Assembly (NCBI RefSeq): GCF_900106045.1
Contig: NZ_LT629802.1
Span: 3,038,001-3,102,000 of the forward strand
Length of the DNA stretch: 64,000 nucleotides
Reading direction: 5' to 3'
Source: Pseudomonas mucidolens
GTDB taxonomy: Bacteria > Pseudomonadota > Gammaproteobacteria > Pseudomonadales > Pseudomonadaceae
The notes below the pieces were generated by a model, which saw nothing but the letters and a program-made list of their open reading frames with translations, had not been told where the DNA came from and ran no database searches. The position numbers and the translations under genes are program-made. How positions within the stretch are numbered: position 1 is the stretch's first letter; every line of letters starts with the position of its first letter. Shown here one piece after another: positions 1 through 9,306 of this stretch.

Positions 1-732
1 CTTTTCCAGCTCCAGGGCATCGGCAAAAGCGCGGCGCTGGGTCAGCAACTTGCGGGTGCGCAAAAGCGCCAGAGCGATCAAGATCAGTGCGGTGGCGAGA
101 TTGATCACCAACAGCATGCGCAAAATCACCCGCGACCCTTCGCCCAGGGCATCACTGAAGGCTTTGGCGGCCGGTGTCACGCCGTCATTGATGGCAAAGA
201 TGCGGGCTTTCCAGCGCTTCACATCGCCATCGCTCACCTGATTGCCAAGAATCGCCCGGTGCATCTCCTGCGCCAACGCATCCAGTTGCACCAGGTAGCC
301 ATTCCCCACCGTCCACAATTCGATAGCCTTTTCCAGGTAACTGAAATGCCGAAAATTGAGGTACAGCCAAATCAGGCTGGAAACGTCATCAGGGTGGTTG
401 CCACCTTTGAGAATACTCAGGCGTGCCGCGCTCAGGTCGGGCGTCGGGCGGTCCAGGGCGAGCCGCAGTTCATGCCCGCCCTGGGGCACCGCAATCGCGT
501 TCTGGTATTTGAGGAAGGTGGCTTCGTCACGACTATCGGCGTACAGCGTCAGGTAGTAGATGGCATCTTTCTGCCCCTTGGACCATAAGCTCTCGCCTGC
601 GACGTACCCACGCACCGCCGACAGCACGTAGAGACTGACGCCACCCAGTAATGCCTGGAACAGCACCACGGCGATAAATGGCCAGACGATGCCCAACAAC
701 CGTGGCGTTCCGAAAGTCCGTTTTTGCTTCAT
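1..732 (-). CDS. N-terminal part of a membrane c-di-GMP signalling protein (RbdA-like), cut by window edge
   Basis: An open frame of 244 codons runs from an ATG at 732 off the left edge of the window. It shows a basic start (MKQKRTFG), a hydrophobic segment at about residues 12-40, a periplasmic-sized stretch of roughly 160 residues and a second hydrophobic segment near residues 205-228 (RMLLVINLATALILIALALL). A charged stretch after it would lead into cytoplasmic domains. That membrane-periplasm-membrane layout is typical of GGDEF/EAL receptors. No catalytic domain is visible here. The identity as an RbdA-type protein (PAS-GGDEF-EAL biofilm-dispersal regulator in P. aeruginosa) rests on gene order: there, too, it lies next to the ABC exporter, DsbA-like, BolA and fumC genes. 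The membrane topology is clear; the function is inferred. Confidence 0.6.
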   Translation of the reverse strand, partial: MKQKRTFGTPRLLGIVWPFIAVVLFQALLGGVSLYVLSAVRGYVAGESLWSKGQKDAIYYLTLYADSRDEATFLKYQNAIAVPQGGHELRLALDRPTPDLSAARLSILKGGNHPDDVSSLIWLYLNFRHFSYLEKAIELWTVGNGYLVQLDALAQEMHRAILGNQVSDGDVKRWKARIFAINDGVTPAAKAFSDALGEGSRVILRMLLVINLATALILIALALLRTRKLLTQRRAFADALELEK

Positions 733-805
733 GAGGTCCCTTGCACATGCACCGCCAAATACGCACGCGAATCCAACACGCCCCGAGCGCACAGCCTAAG
801 CTAAA

Positions 806-2620
806 TCAACGTACTTGCTGCAGATGGCCATAAAGTTTTGCGTATAACCCGCCATCGGCAATCAACTGCTGATGGTCACCGTCTTCGGCAATATGACCGC
901 CGTCAAATACCAGCACCCGGTCCGCCTGCTTCACCGCCGACAGACGGTGGGCGATGATCAGTGTAGTACGACCACTGAGAAACCGCGTCAGTGCCTGGTG
1001 CAGGTTGTATTCGGTAGCGGCGTCGAGAGCCGACGTGGCTTCATCGAGAATCACGACCTTGGGCTCGGCCAACACCATTCGCGCAATGGCCAGGCGCTGA
1101 CGCTGCCCACCGGAAAACCGCACCCCGGACCGTCCCACCACGCTGTCCAGGCCCAAGGGCAGAGCCTTGACCGTAGCGTCCAGTTGCGCGATTTCCAATG
1201 CCTGCCAGCAGGCTTGATCGCTGCGGTCGCGGCCCATGGTCAGGTTGGCGCGCACGGTGTCGTTGAACAAGGCAGGGTGTTGCAGCACCACCGCGAGGTT
1301 CTCACGGATCGTTGCAAGACCGATTTCCTGCTGGGTTGCACCGCCGTAGCGGATGCTGCCCGACTGCGGCGTGTAGAGTCCCAGCAACAGTTGCACCAAG
1401 GTACTTTTGCCGCCACCACTGGCGCCGACAAGTGCCACCTTCTCACCGGGCGCAATGATCAGGTTGAGCTGGTCGAGCACCCGCTCCTCGCCATAACCGA
1501 AGCTCAGGCCGCGCACCTCGATCCCCACCGTTTCCCGCCCCACAAAAGGATCGGTTACCCCGGCGTATTGCGGCTCGTCGGCCCGGGCCAGCAGCTCGTT
1601 GACTCGTGTCAGCGCACCACCTGCCGCGTAGTAGGCGTATTGCAGATTCAACAACTGCTCCACCGGGCTGATCATGAACCACAGGTAACTGAACACCGCG
1701 AGCATCTGCCCGATGGACAGGTCGGAAAACAGTACCGTGAGCATCGCCGCCGCGCGAAAGATGTCGATGCCGAACTGGAACAATAAGCCGCTGGCACGAC
1801 TCGATGCATCGCTTTTCCACTGCGAGTTGACCGCAAAGTCCCGCACTTCCTGGGCTCGCCGTCCCAGCCGGCCGAGGAAAAATCCTTGGCGGTTGCCCGC
1901 GCGGACTTCCTGGATGGCGTCGAGGGTTTCGGTCAGCGCCTGGGTAAACCGCGAGGTGCTGTCATTCTCCAGCTTTTTCAGGTGCTTGACCCGCTTGCCC
2001 AACTGCACTGTGGCGTAGATCACCAACGGGTTGAACAACAAGATCAACAGCGCCAGTTGCCAGTGCATCCACATCAGAATCGCGGACGTGCCAACCAACG
2101 TCAGCATGGCCACCAGGAAACGGCTCAGGGTGTCCCCGACAAACTTGTCCAGCGTGTCCAGGTCGGTCACCAGGTGGGTGGTAACGGTGCCGCTGCCCAG
2201 ACTTTCGTATTCACTCAGCGATATCCGCTTGAGCCGCTCGATCAGCCGGACGCGAATACGGTACACAATGTCCTTGGCCAGCCGCGCGAACAGCCGGGCT
2301 TGCAGCACGTTGAACAGCAGCGCGCCGCAACGCAGCACCAGGGTGAGTAACAGCATCAAGCCAATGTAGCCCGCGGCCTTCTGCCAGCCCAGCGGCAGCG
2401 CATGGTTCATCACCTTCAACGCCGCGTCGCCATAGCCCAGCAACACTTCGTCCACCAGCAACGGCAATAGCAAGGGAATCGGCACGCTGCACAGGGTCGC
2501 GAGTACGGCGACGCCATTGGCAATCCACAGGGATTTCTTGTGGTGCAGGGCCAGGCGGCGAACTTCCGCCCAGGTCAACCGATCGACACGCTGGACCTGC
2601 TCGGCAGACGGCTCAGGCAC
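806..2620 (-). CDS. ABC exporter, fused permease and ATPase (MsbA/MdlB-like)
   Basis: A 604-residue half-transporter. The first ~320 residues form a six-helix ABC transmembrane domain. The last ~240 form an ATPase with Walker A (GASGGGKST), the signature (FSGGQRQRLAIAR), Walker B (VVILDEATSALD) and the H-loop (IIAHRLSA). Such half-transporters dimerise and export lipids, peptides or drugs across the inner membrane. The substrate cannot be read from sequence. Its start overlaps the end of the DsbA-like gene upstream by 8 bp, so the two are translated from one message. Confidence 0.93.
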   Translation of the reverse strand: MPEPSAEQVQRVDRLTWAEVRRLALHHKKSLWIANGVAVLATLCSVPIPLLLPLLVDEVLLGYGDAALKVMNHALPLGWQKAAGYIGLMLLLTLVLRCGALLFNVLQARLFARLAKDIVYRIRVRLIERLKRISLSEYESLGSGTVTTHLVTDLDTLDKFVGDTLSRFLVAMLTLVGTSAILMWMHWQLALLILLFNPLVIYATVQLGKRVKHLKKLENDSTSRFTQALTETLDAIQEVRAGNRQGFFLGRLGRRAQEVRDFAVNSQWKSDASSRASGLLFQFGIDIFRAAAMLTVLFSDLSIGQMLAVFSYLWFMISPVEQLLNLQYAYYAAGGALTRVNELLARADEPQYAGVTDPFVGRETVGIEVRGLSFGYGEERVLDQLNLIIAPGEKVALVGASGGGKSTLVQLLLGLYTPQSGSIRYGGATQQEIGLATIRENLAVVLQHPALFNDTVRANLTMGRDRSDQACWQALEIAQLDATVKALPLGLDSVVGRSGVRFSGGQRQRLAIARMVLAEPKVVILDEATSALDAATEYNLHQALTRFLSGRTTLIIAHRLSAVKQADRVLVFDGGHIAEDGDHQQLIADGGLYAKLYGHLQQVR

Positions 2621-3248
2621 AGGCAGCGCGCTCCAGCCAGCGACCGAGCAACGCAGACAGCTCGGACAGCGGCTGGTAGCCGTTGGTCAGCAAGGCCAAT
2701 TGACCATTACGCTCGGCCAGCAACGTCGGGAAGCCAGCCACGCCCAGATCCTGGACCCAGGTGAAATCAGCGGCAGTGGCCGCATGCTGGTCGGCACGGT
2801 CGAACGCTTCGGCAAACTCAATGCGCGGTATACCCGCCTGTTCGGCCAGTTCCACCAACACCTTGGCGAGGGTCACGTCGCGACCTTCAACATAAAACGC
2901 ACGCTGGATCAGCCCCAGCAGTGTCCAGGCGCAATCCGGCGCCAGGCCGCGGGCGGTAACGATTGCGCGGCATGCGGGCTCGGTGTCGTAGACAAAGCCC
3001 TCGGGCAGCGCCCCTTCCCGATTGAACGGTTGGCCCGTAGCTTCAGTGACTGCCTGCCAATGCTCGAGGATGTAGCGCCGAGTCGTCGGCTCCAGCGCCG
3101 CGCCACTGCCGGTGCGCAAGCCGCCCACCACCAGATGCAACTCGACGCCGGCAGCTTGCGCCTGCTTCACCAGCGCCTCGGCCACCGGCGCAAAGCCCCA
3201 GCACCAGGAACACATGGGGTCCATTACATAGAGCAGGCGCGCGGACAT
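2613..3248 (-). CDS. DsbA-family (FrnE-like) thioredoxin-fold oxidoreductase
   Basis: 211 residues with a CSWC redox motif at residues 13-16, directly after the first beta strand, and the helical insertion typical of DsbA/FrnE proteins. There is no signal peptide, so it probably acts in the cytoplasm as a disulfide isomerase or oxidoreductase. The ATG at 3248 lies 3 nt after the TrhO stop and has a GAGG ribosome site inside the end of trhO. The 3' end overlaps the ABC exporter gene, so trhO, this gene and the exporter form one transcription unit. The client protein is unknown. Confidence 0.85.
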   Translation of the reverse strand: MSARLLYVMDPMCSWCWGFAPVAEALVKQAQAAGVELHLVVGGLRTGSGAALEPTTRRYILEHWQAVTEATGQPFNREGALPEGFVYDTEPACRAIVTARGLAPDCAWTLLGLIQRAFYVEGRDVTLAKVLVELAEQAGIPRIEFAEAFDRADQHAATAADFTWVQDLGVAGFPTLLAERNGQLALLTNGYQPLSELSALLGRWLERAACA

Positions 3249-3251
3249 GGC

Positions 3252-4193
3252 TCAGGCCTCGGAAGATGGTTGCTTGTAGTTGTAGCCAATCGGGTGCGGC
3301 ATATTGCGGGCCTTGGCCAGCTCAATCTGCTTCTGCCGGTCGATCGCGCTGCGACGAGTTTTCTCGGAGAGCTTATCCCAACAGTGCGGGCAACTGATGC
3401 CGGCCACATAATGCTCGGACGCCCGGTCTTCGACACTGACGGGGGTTCGGCAGGCATGACATTGATCGTAGTCGCCTTCGCTCAAGTCGTGGCGCACGGT
3501 GACACGATTATCGAAGACAAAGCAGTCGCCCTGCCACTTGGTTTCTTCCTGAGGCACCTCTTCGAGGTATTTCAGGATGCCACCCTTGAGATGGTAGACC
3601 TCATCGAAGCCTTCGCTGAGCATATAGCTCGAGGCCTTTTCACAGCGAATACCGCCGGTGCAGAACATCGCGACTTTCTTATGCCTGGCCGGGTCGAAGT
3701 TGGCTTTGATGTAGTCGGGAAATTCGCGAAAACTGGTGGTTTTCGGGTCGATTGCGCCTTCAAAGGTGCCGATCGACACTTCATAGTCGTTACGGGTATC
3801 GATCAACAGCACTTCTGGATCGCTGATCAGCGCGTTCCAGTCCTTGGGGTCGACGTAGGTACCGACTTTCTTGTTCGGGTCGACGCCTTCGACGCCCAGG
3901 GTCACGATCTCTTTCTTCAGCTTGACCTTGGTACGGTAGAACGGCTGCTCATCGCAGTACGATTCCTTGTGATCGAGGTCGACCATGCGCGGATCATGCT
4001 TGAGCCAGGCGATCAAGCCATCAATGCCTTCGCGGCTGCCGGAAACAGTACCGTTGATGCCTTCTTCGGCAATCAGCAAGGTGCCTTTGATGCCGTTGTC
4101 GACCATCGCCTTGAGCAGCGGCTCGCGCAGGGCAACGTAATCTTCAAGGGTGACGAACTTATACAGTGCCGCCACGACAATCGGGTGTGTCAT
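3252..4193 (-). CDS. trhO: tRNA U34 hydroxylase TrhO (rhodanese family, YceA)
   Basis: 313 residues, the usual length. An N-terminal acylphosphatase-like domain (to ~100) precedes a rhodanese domain (~125-220) with the active-site loop around Cys178 (CTGGIRC). A C-terminal Cys-rich zinc-type knuckle follows (CHAC and CPHC). TrhO uses oxygen to hydroxylate U34 in tRNAs, the first step to cmo5U/mo5U wobble bases. The ATG has TGGAG 8 nt upstream. It is the first gene of a unit with the DsbA-like gene and the ABC exporter. Confidence 0.93.
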   Translation of the reverse strand: MTHPIVVAALYKFVTLEDYVALREPLLKAMVDNGIKGTLLIAEEGINGTVSGSREGIDGLIAWLKHDPRMVDLDHKESYCDEQPFYRTKVKLKKEIVTLGVEGVDPNKKVGTYVDPKDWNALISDPEVLLIDTRNDYEVSIGTFEGAIDPKTTSFREFPDYIKANFDPARHKKVAMFCTGGIRCEKASSYMLSEGFDEVYHLKGGILKYLEEVPQEETKWQGDCFVFDNRVTVRHDLSEGDYDQCHACRTPVSVEDRASEHYVAGISCPHCWDKLSEKTRRSAIDRQKQIELAKARNMPHPIGYNYKQPSSEA

Positions 4194-4380
4194 GGGTATT
4201 TCTCCAGGTGGCTACCCTCGTAAAGGGTGAACCGGATGCAAAAAAAAGCGCCAACCGTGTGGCGCGCTGCGGATTCTAACAAAATCCGCACGACGTTAGC
4301 ATCGACTCTAGATAGGCGCGGAGTTTCAAATTGCCATGACGGCATGGCAGACCGGGTCGACGCCTGGAATGGACCACTCC

Positions 4381-4546
4381 TGTGGCGAGGGGGCTTGTCC
4401 CCCGTTGGGCTGCGCAGCAGCCCCAAAACCGGGCACCGAGAATTGTCTGATACACCGCGTTTTTCCTGACTGAGGCTGCTGCGCAGCCCAACGGGGGACA
4501 AGCCCCCTCGCCACAGTTCACCACAGGACAAGCCCCCTCGCCACAG
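4381..4546. repeat. REPIN (family A) with an extra half-copy
   Basis: The 372-bp gap between trhO and the BolA gene holds no gene. A head starting GTGGCGAGGGGGCTTG (4382 on) with a GC-rich palindrome (GGGCTGCGCAGCAGCCC) is followed by an inverted tail at about 4472-4515. A third partial tail lies at 4527-4546. Between head and tail is the block TGATACACCGC, also present in the copies near 11.0 and 56.9 kb. This matches the REP doublets (REPINs) dispersed in P. fluorescens genomes. Confidence 0.85.
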
Positions 4547-4565
4547 TGTGGGTTTCAGGCTGGCT

Positions 4566-4859
4566 TCAATGTCCGCCCGCGCAAGTCGGCGAAGCCGGGG
4601 CGACGTCGATTTGCGCCCACTCTTCAGGCGTGTAGGTATGCAGCGCCAGCGCATGAAACTCACTCATCAGGTCACCCAACGTGGCATAGACCTTCTGGTG
4701 GCGCTTGACGCGGTTCAGCCCTTCGAACTGCTGGCTGACCAGCACGGCCTTGAAGTGGGTCTGTAACCCACGGCTGTGCATATGACTTTCATCCAGCACG
4801 CTCAGGTACTCAGGGCTCAGGCCGCCAAGTGCCGTCTCTATACGCTGTTGCATGGTCAT
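4566..4859 (-). CDS. bolA: BolA family protein
   Basis: 97 residues with the BolA fold core: the conserved ESHMHS segment near the first strand, HFKAVLVSQQFEG, and the NRVKRHQKVYATLGDLM helix containing the family's invariant R-H-Q segment. BolA proteins pair with monothiol glutaredoxins in iron-sulfur trafficking and affect morphology under stress. I chose the ATG at 4859 over the GTG at 4871, because GGAG lies 7 nt before the ATG and the GTG abuts the previous gene's stop. It is probably co-transcribed with the DUF2059 gene just upstream. The C-terminal 25 residues are variable. Confidence 0.9.
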   Translation of the reverse strand: MTMQQRIETALGGLSPEYLSVLDESHMHSRGLQTHFKAVLVSQQFEGLNRVKRHQKVYATLGDLMSEFHALALHTYTPEEWAQIDVAPASPTCAGGH

Positions 4860-4871
4860 TCCCGGCTCCAC

Positions 4872-5393
4872 TTACTTCTTCACAGGGGCTGCGGCTTTCT
4901 TGGCTGGCGCCAGTTCGTTGGTCATGTCTTCCAGCAACTTGTTCACCACCGGTACCGCGCTTTCCAGCTTGGCCTGGGTCAACTGGGCCGATTGCTGGGT
5001 CAACTGGGGCATTTTTTCCAAGACTTTTTTGCCCAGGGGCGATTTGTAGAAGGCAACCAGCTCCTTGAGCTCGGACTCGCTGAAGTTGCTGGTGTAGAGC
5101 TTGACCATGTCAGGCTTGAGCTTTTTCCAGCCGATAGCCTGGTCCAGGGCGGCGTTGGCCTTGGCCTGATAGCTGTCGAGGACAGTTTGCTTGGCAGCAG
5201 GCGCCTTGGTCTGCTCGAAACGTTGCGCGAACATTTGCTGCACTTGCATGTACACCGGGGTACCCAGCTTGTCGGCATGGGCCAGGGTAAGGAAGGCTTC
5301 GGCACTGGCGTTGTGGCTGGCGGTATCGGCAAGAACCTGGCCGCTGGCGCAGACCAGAGCAACCGCGGTACAGATGGCACGAAGACGAGTCAT
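4872..5393 (-). CDS. Exported DUF2059 protein
   Basis: 173 residues starting with a clear signal peptide (MTRLRAICTAVALVCASGQVLA). A helical DUF2059 domain (~65-150) follows, containing YTSNFSESELKELVAFYKSPLGKK, the family hallmark (positions about 115-138). The tail is Lys/Ala-rich. It is predicted periplasmic and its function is unknown. The stop lies 12 nt before the BolA ATG, implying an operon. The DUF2059-BolA order is conserved in P. aeruginosa upstream of fumC. Confidence 0.85.
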   Translation of the reverse strand: MTRLRAICTAVALVCASGQVLADTASHNASAEAFLTLAHADKLGTPVYMQVQQMFAQRFEQTKAPAAKQTVLDSYQAKANAALDQAIGWKKLKPDMVKLYTSNFSESELKELVAFYKSPLGKKVLEKMPQLTQQSAQLTQAKLESAVPVVNKLLEDMTNELAPAKKAAAPVKK

Positions 5394-5597
5394 CGAGTTT
5401 CCTTTCTAACAGGCGAGGTAAAACCCCAAGGGCGCTCATTCTGCGCCTAAAAAACGCCGCGACTCAACCCCACACCTTGCGGCACCTGGTTTTGCGGGGG
5501 GTCACGCCATAAAGCGCCCATCGAAAGATGTTTAATGGAACCCCACGGTCCAGACAGGGCCTAAACTGCGCTAACTGACTTAAGGAGGGTCCTCGCG

Positions 5598-6986
5598 ATG
5601 AGCCGTATTGAAACCGACAGCCTGGGAGACGTACAAGTCCCGGATGACGCTTACTGGGGCGCACAGACCCAACGTTCACTGGTCAATTTCGCTATTGGCG
5701 AGCAACGCATGCCGTTGGCGGTGCTGCACGCCCTGGCCCTGATCAAGAAAGCCGCCGCACGGGTCAATGACCGTAATGGCGACCTGCCCGCCGACATCGC
5801 CCGGTTGATCGAACAAGCGGCCGACGAAGTGCTCGACGGGCAGCACGATGACCAGTTCCCGCTGGTGGTCTGGCAGACAGGGAGCGGCACGCAGAGCAAC
5901 ATGAACGCCAACGAAGTGATCGCTGGCCGCGCTAACGAACTGTCCGGCCAACCCCGTGGCGGCAAAAGCCCGGTACATCCCAACGACCACGTCAACCGCT
6001 CCCAGAGTTCCAACGACTGCTTCCCCACCGCGATGAACATTGCTGCCGTGCAAGCGGTGCACGAGCAATTGCTGCCGGCGCTTCGCGAGCTGTCCGGAGG
6101 CCTGGCCGAGTTGTCGGCGCGCCATATGAAATTGGTCAAAACCGGACGCACCCACATGATGGACGCGACGCCGATTACCTTTGGCCAGGAAGTCTCCGCG
6201 TTCATCGCACAACTGGATTATGCCGAACGCGCGATTCGCAGCGCCCTGCCCCCGGTATGCGAGCTGGCCCAGGGCGGTACGGCAGTCGGCACCGGCCTCA
6301 ATTCGCCGCATGGCTTTGGCGAAGCCATCGCCGCGGAAATCGCGGCGCTGTCCGGCTTGCCGTTTGTCACCGCGCCGAACAAATTCGCAGCGTTATCAGG
6401 GCATGAACCGCTGACCACCCTGTCCGGCGCCCTGAAAACCCTGGCCGTGGCCCTGATGAAAATCGCCAACGATCTGCGTCTGTTGGGCTCGGGCCCGCGC
6501 ACCGGGTTGGCCGAGATCAAGCTGCCGGCCAACGAGCCAGGCAGTTCGATCATGCCCGGCAAGGTCAACCCAACCCAATGCGAAGCGCTGTCGATGCTGG
6601 CGTGCCAAGTGCTGGGCAATGACGTGACCATCGGCTTTGCCGCAAGCCAAGGGCATCTGCAGTTGAACGTGTACAAACCAGTGATTATCCACAACCTGCT
6701 GGAATCGATCCGCTTGCTGGCTGACGGTTGCCGCAACTTCCAGGAACACTGCATCGCCGGCCTCGAACCGGATGCGGAGCAGATGGCGCAGCACCTGGAG
6801 CGGGGCCTGATGCTGGTGACAGCATTGAACCCGCATATCGGCTACGACAAGTCGGCAGAGATCGCCAAGAAAGCCTATGCCGAAGGACTCACGTTACGCC
6901 AGGCAGCGCTGGACCTTGGCTACCTCAGCGACGCAGAGTTCGATCAGTGGGTACGTCCGCAAAACATGCTTGAAGCGGGTCACTGA
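5598..6986 (+). CDS. fumC: Class II fumarate hydratase
   Basis: 462 residues, standard length. It carries the three superfamily signatures: [27 protein letters not shown], and [11 protein letters not shown] with the catalytic serine loop. It hydrates fumarate to L-malate in the TCA cycle without an iron-sulfur cluster. The ATG is preceded by TAAGGAGG at optimal spacing. It converges on the DMT transporter gene and the two 3' ends overlap by 7 bp. Pseudomonas often has a second, iron-starvation fumC near sodA; this copy sits next to bolA/DUF2059 and matches the other locus. Confidence 0.96.
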   Translation: MSRIETDSLGDVQVPDDAYWGAQTQRSLVNFAIGEQRMPLAVLHALALIKKAAARVNDRNGDLPADIARLIEQAADEVLDGQHDDQFPLVVWQTGSGTQSNMNANEVIAGRANELSGQPRGGKSPVHPNDHVNRSQSSNDCFPTAMNIAAVQAVHEQLLPALRELSGGLAELSARHMKLVKTGRTHMMDATPITFGQEVSAFIAQLDYAERAIRSALPPVCELAQGGTAVGTGLNSPHGFGEAIAAEIAALSGLPFVTAPNKFAALSGHEPLTTLSGALKTLAVALMKIANDLRLLGSGPRTGLAEIKLPANEPGSSIMPGKVNPTQCEALSMLACQVLGNDVTIGFAASQGHLQLNVYKPVIIHNLLESIRLLADGCRNFQEHCIAGLEPDAEQMAQHLERGLMLVTALNPHIGYDKSAEIAKKAYAEGLTLRQAALDLGYLSDAEFDQWVRPQNMLEAGH

Positions 6987-7939
6987 GACAATAATCGTGT
7001 GCGCCGGGCCTTGAGCCCGGCGAACAACGATGGCGCCAACGCTATCGTCGCCGAACCCAGCACCACCAATACCGCCCCGCCATAACCGAGCCCATTGATT
7101 TGCTCGGCATGCACATAATCAGGCCATAACCAGGCCGCGGCAGCCACCGCCACGAAGGTCACCAGCGGCGTAATCGCCAAGGTCGCACTCACCCGCGACG
7201 CTTCCCAATGCGCCAGCGCCTCGGCAAAGGCGCCGTAGGCAATCAGCGTATTGAAACAGCAGGCGAGTAACAGCCAACCTTGCAGCGGACTCAGTTGCAG
7301 CGCTTCCATCGGCTGCGCCCAAGGCGTCAACAACAGGGCGCAGGACAGGTAGATCACCATCATCACCTGCAACGAATTCCACACCGTCAGCAGCTGCTTC
7401 TGACCCAGCGCGTAGAGCACCCAGATTGTCGTCGCGAGAAGAATCGTCAGCACGCCCGAGGTGTAGGCCCCCAAGGACGTCAGCAGCTCCGCCAGACGCT
7501 GGTTGAAGAACAGCGCGAAGCCGATGATCAGCACCAACAGACCCGCGCCCTGCCCCAGGCTGAAACGCTCCTTGAACACAAAGACGCTGGCGATCATCAG
7601 AAAGATCGGTCCCATCTGCACCACCAGTTGCGCAGTGCCGGGACTCAATAATTTCAGCCCCACCAGATACAGCACGTAGTTGCCCACCAGGCCACACACC
7701 GCCATCGCCACCAGCCAGCCGCCCTTCGGGCCGAGCGCACGCGGGTTAGGCAGGCGCCTCACGGCCGCCAGGTAGATGAACAGAAAGCTGCCGGCGACCA
7801 TCAGGCGGAACCAGGTGACGGTGATCGGATCCATCACCTGCAGCACCTGTTTGAGCTTGATCGGCAGAATGCCCCAGAGCAGCGCGGTCAGCAGGGTCAG
7901 CGATAAACCGTAGACCCAGCGGCCGGATGAGATATGCAT
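6980..7939 (-). CDS. DMT-superfamily (EamA) membrane transporter
   Basis: 319 residues with about ten hydrophobic segments in two EamA repeats (roughly 12-145 and 165-305). The repeats carry the typical [20 protein letters not shown] and [16 protein letters not shown] helices. It is an inner-membrane permease, probably exporting a metabolite; the substrate is unknown. The ATG at 7939 follows GGGG at suitable spacing. The 3' end overlaps fumC on the opposite strand. Confident for the family only. Confidence 0.88.
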   Translation of the reverse strand: MHISSGRWVYGLSLTLLTALLWGILPIKLKQVLQVMDPITVTWFRLMVAGSFLFIYLAAVRRLPNPRALGPKGGWLVAMAVCGLVGNYVLYLVGLKLLSPGTAQLVVQMGPIFLMIASVFVFKERFSLGQGAGLLVLIIGFALFFNQRLAELLTSLGAYTSGVLTILLATTIWVLYALGQKQLLTVWNSLQVMMVIYLSCALLLTPWAQPMEALQLSPLQGWLLLACCFNTLIAYGAFAEALAHWEASRVSATLAITPLVTFVAVAAAAWLWPDYVHAEQINGLGYGGAVLVVLGSATIALAPSLFAGLKARRTRLLSQ

Positions 7940-8021
7940 GAGTGCCCCGCGAATGAACGATGAACGAAAGTGTGCATTCTAGGGGGATCACTGGGACATT
8001 GGTGAGGTATTTGTCTGGACT

Positions 8022-9206
8022 TTACCGCACCGCTTCAAACAACCCGGTCGCGCCCATCCCGCCACCCACGCACATGGTGACGATCCCATAGCGCAAATCA
8101 CGCCGCTGCAACTCCCGCACCAGATGCCCGACCTGCCGCGAACCGGTCATGCCGAACGGGTGACCAATCGAGATCGAACCGCCGTTGACATTGTATTTGG
8201 CGTTATCGATCTCCAGCCGATCACGCGCATACAAACACTGGGAAGCAAACGCCTCATTCAGTTCCCACAGGTCGATATCCGCCACCTGCAACCCACGCGC
8301 CTTGAGCAGCTTGGGCACCGAGAACACCGGGCCGATGCCCATCTCGTCCGGCTCGCAGCCGGCCACGGTAAAGCCACGGAAGAAGGCTTTGGGCTTGAGC
8401 CCCAGTTCCAGGGCTTTTTCCAGGCTCATCACCAGCGTCATCGAGGCGCCGTCAGACAACTGCGACGAGTTACCCGCCGTCACCGACCCATCTTCGGCAA
8501 ATACCGGCTTCAATCCGGACAGGCTGGACAACGTCGTGTCTGGACGGTTGCAGTCATCCCGGTCCACCACGCCGTCGAGGATCTGCACCTCACCGGTATG
8601 CTTGTCTTCGACTTTGTACTTGACCGGCATCGCCACGATTTCATCGTCGAACAATCCGGCCGCCTGAGCCTGGGCCGTACGCTGCTGACTTTGCAGGGCA
8701 TACAGGTCCTGTTCTTCACGGCTGACATTATAGCGACGAGCGACGATTTCGGCGGTCTGGCCCATCGGGAAGTAGATGCCAGGCACCTGTTCCTTGAGCA
8801 GCGGGTTGATCAGGTTGTCGGTGTTGACACTCTTCATCGTCAGGCTGATGGACTCGACACCGCCGGCGACCATAATGTCACTGCAGCCGCAAGCAATCTG
8901 ATTGGCGGCAATCGCAATCGCCTGCAAGCCCGAGGAACAGAAACGGTTTAGGGTCATGCCCGCCGTACCGGTGCCCAACCGCGAAAGGACTGCCACGTTG
9001 CGGCCAATGTTGTAGCCCTGGGCACCCTCGTTGGAACCGGCGCCGACGATGCAATCCTCGACGCTGGCCGGGTCGATGCCGTTACGTGCCAGCAGCGCGT
9101 TGACACAATGCGCCGCCATGTCATCCGGACGGGTCTGGTTGAACTTGCCGCGAAAGGACTTGGCCAGGCCGGTTCGCACGCTGTCGACGATCACTACTTC
9201 ACGCAT
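8022..9206 (-). CDS. Acetyl-CoA C-acyltransferase (thiolase)
   Basis: 394 residues from the ATG at 9206 (AAGAGG 8 nt upstream); the frame extends further 5' but that part does not look like thiolase. Nucleophile Cys90 lies in NRFCSSGLQ. The catalytic histidine is in GGSISIGHPFGMTGSR and the second cysteine in CVGGGMGATG. It performs thiolytic cleavage of 3-ketoacyl-CoA or the reverse condensation. In P. aeruginosa the closest-looking protein pairs with a 3-hydroxyacyl-CoA dehydrogenase, but none is adjacent here. The substrate chain length is not readable. Confidence 0.92.
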   Translation of the reverse strand: MREVVIVDSVRTGLAKSFRGKFNQTRPDDMAAHCVNALLARNGIDPASVEDCIVGAGSNEGAQGYNIGRNVAVLSRLGTGTAGMTLNRFCSSGLQAIAIAANQIACGCSDIMVAGGVESISLTMKSVNTDNLINPLLKEQVPGIYFPMGQTAEIVARRYNVSREEQDLYALQSQQRTAQAQAAGLFDDEIVAMPVKYKVEDKHTGEVQILDGVVDRDDCNRPDTTLSSLSGLKPVFAEDGSVTAGNSSQLSDGASMTLVMSLEKALELGLKPKAFFRGFTVAGCEPDEMGIGPVFSVPKLLKARGLQVADIDLWELNEAFASQCLYARDRLEIDNAKYNVNGGSISIGHPFGMTGSRQVGHLVRELQRRDLRYGIVTMCVGGGMGATGLFEAVR

Positions 9207-9306
9207 GGGCTTGCCTCTTGTTGTGGGGGTGGAAGTTGGACCGAGCATAGATCCAGCCTGCAACGACCGCGACAATCATTCACCCCGCGTATGCAAAAGC
9301 ATGGCG

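Noticed and set aside
872..1786. Long open frames on the strand opposite the ABC exporter gene
   Set aside because: They are antisense shadows of a GC-rich gene: no family, no ribosome site, and the exporter on the minus strand is complete with all motifs.
2517..4223. Plus-strand frame of 568 codons across the DsbA and TrhO genes
   Set aside because: It spans three genuine minus-strand genes and has the Gln/His-rich composition typical of antisense frames in GC-rich DNA.
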